Source: Aspidapion aeneum
Lineage: Eukaryota; Arthropoda; Insecta; Coleoptera; Brentidae
Length of the DNA: 64,000 bases
Assembly (NCBI GenBank): GCA_963576565.1
Contig: OY755038.1
Coordinates: 182,803,652-182,867,651 of the forward strand
Reading direction: 5' to 3'
A program made the position numbers and the translations under genes. Numbering within the stretch: position 1 is the first letter of the stretch; each line of letters opens with the position of its first letter. The notes under the pieces were generated by a model, which saw only the letters and a program-made list of their open reading frames with translations, did not search any database and had not been told where the DNA came from. Shown here piece by piece: positions 56,754 through 64,000 of this stretch.

Positions 56754-57043
56754 AGGACTTATTGGAATAAAACCTGACTTTATTTCAAAAACGGCCATAT
56801 TGTGACAGATTTACATATAAAAAGCAGCTGCTTTCTATCAAAATTCGGCCTTTGTGTATCTAAGGACCGAATTTATTAGTGTCTCTTTTTATTAAATGAA
56901 AGTTAGCAACTTTATTTTTAAATTTGACTTTTGTATGTCGATTTAGAGAGGTCAGCTGTTAGTTTTTTTTGTAAATCTCTCAGAATAAAGCTGACACTAA
57001 ATAAAAGTCAGTTTTTATTCTTTATATTTATACAATAAGTCCC
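56754..57043. mobile_element. TA-flanked 290 bp MITE
   Basis: AGGACTTATTGGAATAAAACC at the left pairs with CAATAAGTCCC at the right plus an inner TGACTTTATTT / AAATAAAAGTCA match. TA on both sides (56752-56753 and 57044-57045). Confidence 0.6.
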
Positions 57044-57315
57044 TATTGGAGACAAGAATAGGCATAAAGATAAAGCTTAATAAAACCGTTTACAAAGAGC
57101 GGGTTGGTTCTGGCCACATATTGCTTTCTTTAAAAACAGCTTTTTTTTATTCTAGCAAGTGCTAGATAGCGTTAAATTATAACATAGTCAACGCGCTCTT
57201 GTGGTTTTTTTTTAATTTTTTTCCTGGGACTTTTCATCCAATCAGGGTCAATCGAACAGTTTCGCAAATTTAAAGCACAGTTGAAATATTTTTAAACAAT
57301 CACAAACAACCAAGT

Positions 57316-57385
57316 ACCTAGCCAGGAATCGAATCCGGGCCGCCGGTGTGTGAAGCAAATATTGCTACCACTACACTACAACGAC
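57316..57385 (-). repeat. tRNA-Gly-like SINE head
   Basis: The minus strand reads GTTGTAGTGTAGTGGTAGC (A box), an anticodon-arm-like stretch, then GGCGGCCCGGATTCGATTCC (B box GATTCGATTCC) and GGCTAGG. It resembles tRNA-Gly in the GTGGTAG and GGCGGCCCGG.TTCGATTCC blocks, but the acceptor stem does not pair, so it is a SINE head or tRNA pseudogene, not a working tRNA. Sequence toward 57180 would be the SINE body. It abuts the Jockey RT at 57400. Confidence 0.55.
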
Positions 57386-57399
57386 GACGTTTAGGTATG

Positions 57400-57865
57400 T
57401 TCCAAAACCGAGAAACCACCCCATCCTGTCTTATCATATAGGCCAAAATCTTTGCTGCCAATTATATCCAAGATCTATAAAAAAATGCTTAAAAGAGTAA
57501 AACCAACCATGGAAAGACAAGAGATTATTCCATCTTATCAATCTGAGTTTCGAGACACGCATTCACAATAGACCAAGTATTCAGAATTAGAAACATAATA
57601 GAAATCATAATCATAAGACACTTCATAGTAAAACAGAAAAATTCATATTTATAAAAAATTCAAGAAGGCGTGCCCCAAAGCTCTTATTTATACTTATTAT
57701 TCATTATATCCCAATACAAGAAAATTGTCACTTACTTAGTAATATTTATCGATGATACTAGTTTACTGACGGTGGAAAAATATATTGAAGAATCAGTAGA
57801 AAAATGTTAGAATACAGCCGCCTAAGTTATAAATAAAACCAAACCAAGTCATGGTGGTATTACAA
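57400..57865 (+). pseudogene. Jockey-type reverse transcriptase, central part
   Basis: Plus strand, several frameshifts. Recognisable blocks: PKPRN...SYRPKSLLPIISKIYKKML (the SYRPISLLP motif), IIPSYQSEFRDTHS (motif 2a, QFGFR class), EGVPQSSYLYLLF (motif B, GVPQGS class), VIFIDDTSLL (motif C; aspartates at the FADD position kept as IDDT), then VEKYIEESVEKC and 'INKTK' (the LN-x-x-K position). This is the fingers-to-palm part of a Jockey-clade ORF2. The expected next part is found at 60385-60810, so this copy was split by later insertions. No endonuclease domain seen; the 5' side is bounded by a tRNA-like SINE head. Confidence 0.75.
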
Positions 57866-57945
57866 ATAAATGGATCCATGACGGATCTGATGCCAGTTTT
57901 TTATAAATATTTCAAAAACTAAAGCTCCTATGAAGTTTTTTGATA
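57866..57945 (-). repeat. family R copy, first part of a split copy
   Basis: AAATAAATGGATCCATGACGG ... TATTTCAAAAACTAAAGCTCC ... GAAGTTTTTTG is the right end of family R in minus orientation. It resumes at 59931. Confidence 0.7.
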
Positions 57946-58049
57946 TAACACACACATCTGAGGGCACGGCAGTGCCTCGCCAAGTTCGCGCGCCATACCA
58001 TCTTTTCTTGAAACATTTTAGCCGATATTTGACCTATCTAAAACTCTAC

Positions 58050-58568
58050 TTCACAAGTACAAGGAAGAAAAGCAATAACTTTATTAAATGGAATAATTTG
58101 GGACCAAAGTATATCAAAGCATAAGAAAAAGCTTATATATAACACCATTATAAAAAGTATTATTACATACGGCTCAGAAGTATGGCCAATCAAGGATAGA
58201 ACAGAAAAAATGCTTTCCGCTACGGAGATGGACTATTGGAGAAGAGCAGCAGGGAAATCAAAAAGAGAAAGAGTTACAAATCAAAGAATAAGAGAAATTA
58301 TGACAGTAGGTGAGGTGAACGTACTTTAGTGGATGATATAAGAACAAAACAACTGGTGTGGTACGGACATGTACAAAGAATGAATGACGAAAGACTACCT
58401 AAACAAATACTACAATGGAAACCAACTGGCCGAAGAAAACGAGGACGGCCAAGGAGAAGCTGGAGAGAAGGAATAGACAGTGAAATAAGAATAAGAGGCC
58501 TAGATGATGAATTATGGGCAAACAGAAACGAGTGGAGATTGGGTATCGGAAGACGTAGAACGTTGTGA
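58050..58568 (+). pseudogene. RTE-type ORF2 C-terminus
   Basis: The plus strand gives LIYNTIIKSIITYGSEVWPIK and EKMLSATEMDYWRRAAGKS, then after a stop MDDIRTKQLVWYGHVQRMN with LPKQILQW and GRRKRGRPRRSW, then EGIDSEIRIRGLDDELWANR before the stop at 58566-58568. The 'lYkt.i.p.ltYGsE.W' + 'WyGHvqRM...lpk....W.P.grRkrGRP...W...i' order is the C-terminal third of RTE/craft-type LINEs. It is followed immediately by (TA)n, the expected 3' tail region. One internal stop near 58327 makes it dead. Same family as the minus-strand copy at 42060-43531. Confidence 0.8.
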
Positions 58569-58573
58569 AACCG

Positions 58574-58674
<101 letters not shown>

Positions 58675-58799
58675 TCTACTTCGGAATGAGCTACGAACCT
58701 CAAACTTTACACAGTCGTAGATCTTCATGGATTTAACAACCCGTCCAAGTTTCATGGAATTCCATAACGTATTAAAGTAGTTATGAAATTTCAAAAAAC

Positions 58800-59500
58800 G
58801 TCCCCAAAATTCTAATTTACTTCCCTCCCCTATAAATGTAAAGTTATATAAAAGTAACATTGCCTACTTCCAGACACGCTAGAGAGCTGAGCTTCGGAAG
58901 GCCGATAGTACCTATATAACAATACACCCCAAAATTCTAATTTATTTCCCTCCCCTATAAATGTAAAGTTATGTAAATTTAACACTGCCCACTTCCAGAC
59001 ACGCTAGAGAGCTGAGCTTTTTAAGCCTGAAAGACACTATGATAAAACTATAGGAAAAAATTTAAAAACACCAACATTTTAATTTACTTCCCTCTCCTGT
59101 AATTGTAAATTTATATAAAAGTAACATTGCCCACTTCCAGAACCGCTAGAGGGCTGAGGAGCTTTGGAAGGCCCATAGAAACTATGATAAAAACATGGGA
59201 ATAAAATTTAAAACCACCAACATTTTCATTTACTCTCCTCCCCTATAAATGTAAAATTATGTAAAAGTAACATTACCCACTTCCAGAAACGCTGGAGAAC
59301 TGAGCATTGGAAGACTGATAGGAACTATGATAAAACTATAGGAAAAAATTTAAAAACACGAACATTTTAATTTACTTCCCTCCCCTATACATGTAAAGTT
59401 ATGTAAAAGTAACATTGTCCACTTTCAGAAACGCTAGAGAGCTGAGCTTTGGAGGCTGGTAGGAACTATGATAAAATTAAAATACCTCAAAATTTTAAGT
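58800..59500. repeat. tandem array, ~125-150 bp period, five units
   Basis: Units share ATTTACTTCCCTCCCCTAT.A, ATGTAAAGTTAT, AAAGTAACATTGCCCACTTCC and GAAACGCTAGAGAGCTGAGC. They start near 58815, 58940, 59084, 59230 and 59370. Younger than the 21-22 kb array, judged by unit similarity. Confidence 0.8.
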
Positions 59501-59599
59501 AACGCATTGCAAAAGTTTTGAACAATATTCCGCATATTTTACTACTTTAAAAATTAAATAATATCCAATTCCTTTAAAAAAGAAGTGATATCATAAGAA

Positions 59600-59930
59600 A
59601 AACATTTCATGTAAAAAAAAGCCAAGTACGCGAAAATGGCATTCCGTAAAAAGAATTGGGATAAAAGTAAAGCCAAGTTCTCCAATACAAATTTCAAAAA
59701 TGAAAGGTTCTTACTAGTTTGGAAATGTTTTTCTAAACTTGGCTATTACGGCTGTAAATGACCCTTTGGCACAGTGCTAAATTGAACATAGAGAAGTTTG
59801 CCTGTAATAGCAAAGTTTCAACAAACATTTCCAAACTGTTTTGAAATTTGTATTGGAGAACTTGGCTTTACTTTTATATTTTTATTTTTTATTTTCGCGT
59901 ACTTGGCTTTTTTTTACATGAAATGTTTTT
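59600..59930. mobile_element. ~330 bp hairpin MITE
   Basis: AAAAACATTTCATGTAAAAAA ... GCCAAGTACGCGAAAA is mirrored by TTTTCGCGTACTTGGC ... ACATGAAATGTTTTT. The match continues inward through AAAGCCAAGTTCTCCAATAC and its inverse. Arms are ~140 bp, loop ~45 bp. Confidence 0.75.
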
Positions 59931-60292
59931 GTTATGATATAATTATTGAGCAAAAGGTAGTCTACTTTATTCCCAAAACCGCATATTTTTATGCGATGTT
60001 CCGTTAATTTAAAAAAATTTTAGTTGTCAAAAAACTGTCACTAGCATTAATGGATTTTGACCAAAATCTAATCAGCTCGTGTCGAACATTATTTTATCTA
60101 AAAATTTTATGAAAGTCGATTCAGCGGCTTATGAGCTATCGTGTTACGGACAGAAATACACATATACACATACACAGACAGTCATCACAGCGATATTGCT
60201 AAGATAGGTCAAAATACACGCAAACAACACATTTTCGGTTTTATCTCAAAAAAGTATATTTTGTCGAAAATAATACCTTCTCTAAGAAGGCA
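59931..60292 (-). repeat. family R copy, second part of the split copy
   Basis: GTTATGATATAATTATTGAGC, AAAACTGTCACTAGCATTAATGG, AAAATCTAATCAGCTCGTG, AGCTATCGTGTTACGGACAG, GATAGGTCAAAATACACGC and CCTTCTCTAAGAAGG follow the family R order in minus orientation. Confidence 0.75.
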
Positions 60293-60384
60293 AAAAAAAA
60301 TCATGACATACGATACAAATCACAATTAATAACATACCCGTACCATACCAGGCAAAATATATCGGTATGAAACTTTATGCCAAA

Positions 60385-60810
60385 AATCACTTGTTAAAAA
60401 AAAAGAACTTGAGATAAGGTGTAGAAAAGTTAAGTGGCTAATTGAAAGTCCAATTTATCTATTCACAACAAATTACTCTTTTATAGATAAAGACTAAATC
60501 CAGTATGAACATTTTATCGAAAAAATATGTGTATGAACTCTTGAATGGCGAGAAGGAGTACTCCCTGAAAATCGGGTGTAAGTCAAACTGCGCATGCGTT
60601 CTCAATTGATTTCAGCATCTCTATTGATCCTAACTCTCGCCCGTTTCAAGAATACATACAATCATGTTCAACTATGGGGTTGTACTAAAGGAAGAAATAT
60701 TCTAGTTTTACAGAGATTTCAAATAAAGTATTAAGAAATATTGTGAATGCATCTAGGATCATTAGAAACGTGACCTTCATCGACAAGATAGACTTCATCG
60801 ACATGTAAAT
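60385..60810 (+). pseudogene. Jockey-type ORF2, thumb / C-terminal part
   Basis: Degenerate frames reading 'HNKLLFYR.RLNPV' (the 'nK..lYk..lkPiW' block) near 60455-60505, an intervening ~120 bp of unrelated sequence, then VQLWGCTKGRN.LVLQRFQ and VLRNIVNASR (60645-60755). The signature YGIQLWGCA...LQRFQ-x-K-x-LR-x-IVNA is diagnostic for the Jockey clade after the RT domain. It continues the copy that breaks off at 57865, since the missing piece between the two would be about 50 residues. Confidence 0.65.
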
Positions 60811-61330
60811 ATGAAAACGATTTGGCTTCTAGACAATACTATGCTAGTTCGAAGGTTTTTCTTTCTTTTTAATAGAACCTATAACAAATAAAAATATTAA
60901 TAAAAACACCAATTCCAGCATTATGGGTAGAAACGTCCTCTATGGATCTAAACTCTAGAAGAATCATTTTTGCTAAAAAACTGATAATAAAAATGTCAAA
61001 AAACCCGGAAAAATCCACTTATCAAAATACTGGAAGAATACAAGAGAGTATCATACACTCTAACAAACTAACGATGGTCACTATTATTAAGAGCATATTT
61101 TAAATTGGAGGATTTACAAAAAAAGAAATGTATATGGAAGATGTATAACCCTGTTATAATGAAGATTACTACCTGGAATTACAATCGATCCCAATTTTGA
61201 ACTTAAAACTCCAAAAACAGACTGAAGGGAGCCAAGATTTTTTAGAGAGGATAAATGGGTATATGGGAAAATTCACCTTTATTTATTTATTTATCAAATC
61301 TATGCTAGAAATGATTATATCACTATACAA
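60811..61330. other. unassigned stretch between two LINE fragments
   Basis: No clear frame. It may hold the degraded start of the RNase H-bearing LINE that follows. Confidence 0.3.
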
Positions 61331-61339
61331 ACCAAAATA

Positions 61340-61876
61340 ATAATACTATTAATGAAACAGAATACAGAAATTTTAGTGAGTTGGATCCCTGTCCCTGAAC
61401 ACTCTAATATAAAAGGCAATTAAATGGCAGATAAGTTAGCCTCCATTGGGAGAAACCTAAATATACCCAAAGCATTGAAACTTACGGATAATGACGTTTT
61501 CTCTATGTCAAAGAAGGAGACCTTAGCAATATTTGGAACAAACTGGAAAAATCAAAACACAGACATAGGAAGATGGTATAGGAAAATATAACCCACTTTC
61601 CCTATAACACCCTCGCATACAAATACAAAAACTCTAAACAGACACCAAATAACAACAATTACTAGGATGAGAACAGGACATTGTCTTACAACACAATATC
61701 TACATAAAAACAACATCAAAGAAACTCCGTACTGCGAGGGCAGCCAGGTCGAGGATCTTTGTCATGTATGTCTTGAATGCCCGATAAACAAAATACCTAA
61801 TTTAGACCTTTATTTTGCACTCGGCACAATGGGAATGACCCTACCATTCTCCTTCATAGAGGTTCTAAAAACATAA
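61340..61876 (+). pseudogene. LINE RNase H domain and C-terminal zinc knuckle
   Basis: Plus strand: ILVSWIPVPEHSNIKGN-stop-MADKLASIGR matches the last RNase H motif (v-W-v-P-x-H-x-x-I-x-GN-e-x-ADkLA), with the H and the final D positions kept and one stop. After a gap, TITRMRTGHCLTTQYLHKNN precedes ETPYCEGSQVEDLCHVCLECP, the R-L-R-TGH...L...C...H...C zinc-knuckle block found after RNase H in I/R1/LOA-type LINEs. The open part is 61667-61876, ending at a stop. True Jockey elements usually lack RNase H, so this is taken as a different LINE from the fragment at 60385. Confidence 0.65.
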
Positions 61877-63200
61877 ATAAAAAAAGGTGTTACTACTTAA
61901 TTTTTTAAATCACAATCAGATCAAGTTATAGTGTTGGGATGGTCATAGAGTTACTTACACCCTGTAAATTAAGGAAAAAAAAAGAAAGATAATTAATTTT
62001 AAAAAAGGAGAGCATTTTTTAATAGAAATATTCAATTTTAACATTGTAATTTTTAAGTATGAATAAAAAAAAAGAATAAAAGTAAATAAATTACTTAAAA
62101 TAAATTAGAGCTTTAACTTTAGATTAATTAACTGTTTTATGTTTTTTTTATGTGTTTTTTGTAATGTGCTTTGTCTGTGAGGACTAATATCCGTCTCCTC
62201 CCAACCCTATCCCAAGCTGAATGTTAGATAAACAAATCAAAATGATAAGCATCGACGGATAAGAAAAAACGCCAGATTACCTGAAACTTGAAGAAAAAAC
62301 CTGTACTCTATCTACAAAGACAAGGAAAGAGCATCAGATTCCAAGTGACCAAAGTGTCAGACATTCTTGGAGTCCACCGTTGGGAGCTGGCAGATGATCC
62401 CCTAGAAGAGACCGTGCCAAGAACTAAAACCTGAACCTGAAACCTAGTTCGAACGCTAAGAAGAGTAAGGCATTTTGAGCTGGTGAATTAAATAAAATAT
62501 GCAAAACAGAATAATGAATATCACAGTAAACGCAAACCAGGGGACTGTTGAGCCAACCCCAGGTTTAAATTTATTATTTCCTAATCTTCTGTGTGTCTTC
62601 TATTATAAATTACAATGTTTATGTTGATAATAATAACGCCCTACTTATTTATTTTCTAATGCTGTACTGAATTTTCTTAAAGCAAATAAAAATTTCAGCA
62701 AAAATTGCACTTAGCTGGAGCTAATACATCTTCTAATTGAATTTGAACAATCCCTAACATTTTATTTTCGGAAGGTCGATAGAAAGAAAAGATTGATTTA
62801 CGAACCTACTCGGCTTTAATTAATCGTGGACGTCTAAGCCTTTTCAGTTTTATCCCTAAAATCACAGCCGTATGCAGGTTGGGGCATTGAGGTTATAACC
62901 GCCCAGAACTAGCAAAACAAAAAAAAATTGGAAAAAACAACTAATAATTATTATTCGACTCAAAATGAAACTGTATAGTATATAACAAGGGCTAATAATG
63001 CAGAGGCCTTAGTGGTATATCTTTGAGCCAAAGTGTTAAATCATTTATTGTTATAATCTGCAGAGTTTTTTCATGTACTGGGTGGAAAAAAAATATGCCA
63101 CTTTAGTCAAACTCAGTATGTAGGTACGTGGGCACAATAGATCCATTTGTGGTCGCAGTGCATGGAGGTCCAGTAGGGCCTGCCACCACTTTCGAATACA
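61877..63200. other. unannotated stretch, possibly LINE 3' UTR at its start
   Basis: 61877-62225 is AT-rich and ends in a GC-richer CCGTCTCCTCCCAACC patch, possibly the 3' UTR of the LINE above. 62280-62460 is GC-richer, without a sustained frame. Nothing else recognised. Confidence 0.3.
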
Positions 63201-63204
63201 TACA

Positions 63205-63430
63205 TATAACAAGGGGTAAAATTGGCACTATTTACTACAACTCGTCGGCATGAAAAGATACTTTTATCTTGAAGTCTCTACAACGCTAGTGTTTGCATAA
63301 TTTGAGTTTGTTTCGAGTGTTTTTTGTACGCAATCGGTTACTCCGGCAAACGTATTTACAATGTAAACATTCAAATTCCCGTTGATAAAAATTGTCACTT
63401 TTATCCCTTAAATACAGGATTAAATGTGCG
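63205..63430. repeat. dispersed repeat with ATAAAAGTG / CACTTTTATCCC motifs
   Basis: GGGGTAAAATTGGCACTATT, GATACTTTTATC and GTCACTTTTATCCC follow the arrangement seen at 23870-24060 and 31125-31380. Confidence 0.5.
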
Positions 63431-64000
63431 AAAAAGTTTTTCTTTGTTGTTGCTGTAATACCTGCGTTGGTCTTCGCTTTTCAGTATGCCATTTGTAATG
63501 TTTTTTTTTTGATTTTCATTCTGTTTTAGAAATTCTACTCTAGGAATTTTTATTCTTTTTTTTTTAATTGCACTGGGTGCTGTCCATTTTAGTTCTGCTG
63601 ATTTTTATTATAAGGAAAATTCCATTTTAATTTAAGTGCAATTTTTACCAATTGTTTTCTCTGTTTCATAGATTTTAGTATTTATAATTTTCATCACACT
63701 TTTACCTATTTTTGTCCATTGCTTTTGTAATATCTTCCTACCTAGACAGAGGCACAACCAAAGACATGATCTATGCTTCTTTATCTTTTTTTTAATTATT
63801 TATTTTATTTTATTCATATAAATCCTCGTATAGTATCATATTTTTTATTAAACTTTAACTTCTTTTTTTTATCATTAGTTGCATTCCTTTGGGCATTAGC
63901 GATATTGCTTTAGTAACGTTTCTAGTTTTGAGAGCTCTGCTGAGTATTAAAGTAACTGACGAACATTGAAACAAAGATCTTTTATGGCAACTTGATTGTG
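63431..64000. other. T-rich unannotated end of window
   Basis: T runs and short frames only. An element may continue past the window edge but nothing can be named. Confidence 0.3.

Noticed and set aside
57316..57385. Functional tRNA gene.
   Set aside because: A and B boxes are kept but the acceptor stem does not pair and the anticodon loop is not convincing; treated as a SINE head or tRNA pseudogene.

Overview
This window looks like eukaryotic, almost certainly insect, intergenic DNA. It is AT-rich, has no long open reading frame, and I recognise no host gene. What can be read is a dense bed of mobile elements. These include non-LTR retrotransposon remnants (RTE-type, Jockey-type, an I/R1-like RNase H tail and a LINE with a CR1/L2-like C-terminus), one tRNA-derived SINE and a second tRNA-like SINE head. 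DNA transposons include pogo/Tigger, PIF/Harbinger, several hAT-type, several TA-flanked Tc1/mariner-type MITEs and a Transib-like element. There are also foldback elements, satellites and a dispersed repeat called 'family R' here. The TE mixture and RTE/Jockey protein style suggest an arthropod; the order cannot be fixed from sequence alone.

Layout. 0-4.7 kb holds degenerate tandem repeats and a foldback-like inverted repeat. 4.9-20.5 kb is two head-to-tail copies of one composite unit (ends CACTGA...TCAGTG with TA flanks). Each carries the same nested set: a pogo-like element, inside it a foldback element with arrays of about 15 bp GCGCGT units, then a hAT MITE and two hairpin MITEs. The second copy is split by about 4.5 kb of LINE-derived DNA that contains a 1.2 kb inverted duplication. 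21-23 kb is satellite-like. 24.4-29.9 kb holds MITEs, a hAT element and a Harbinger remnant. 30.3-32.4 kb is a 2.0 kb element with CACAGTG ends and a 5 bp target duplication. 33-38 kb holds family R copies, a MITE with long arms and a 2.4 kb hAT element. 38.35-44.6 kb is a pair of ~0.95 kb inverted repeats around an RTE reverse transcriptase remnant, with an almost perfect 159 bp direct repeat flanking one arm. 47.6 kb is a SINE; 52.0 kb a hAT element with a perfect target duplication. 57.3-61.9 kb is a deep nest of Jockey, family R, RTE 3' end, (TA)n, a satellite array, a hairpin MITE and another LINE tail.

Nothing here appears able to encode a full transposase or retrotransposase, so every element is non-autonomous or dead. 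The most valuable content is the set of insertion sites with intact target-site duplications, which allow element ends and insertion order to be read directly. The most unusual are the Transib-like element, whose two ends resemble V(D)J recombination signals with unequal spacers, and the foldback element.
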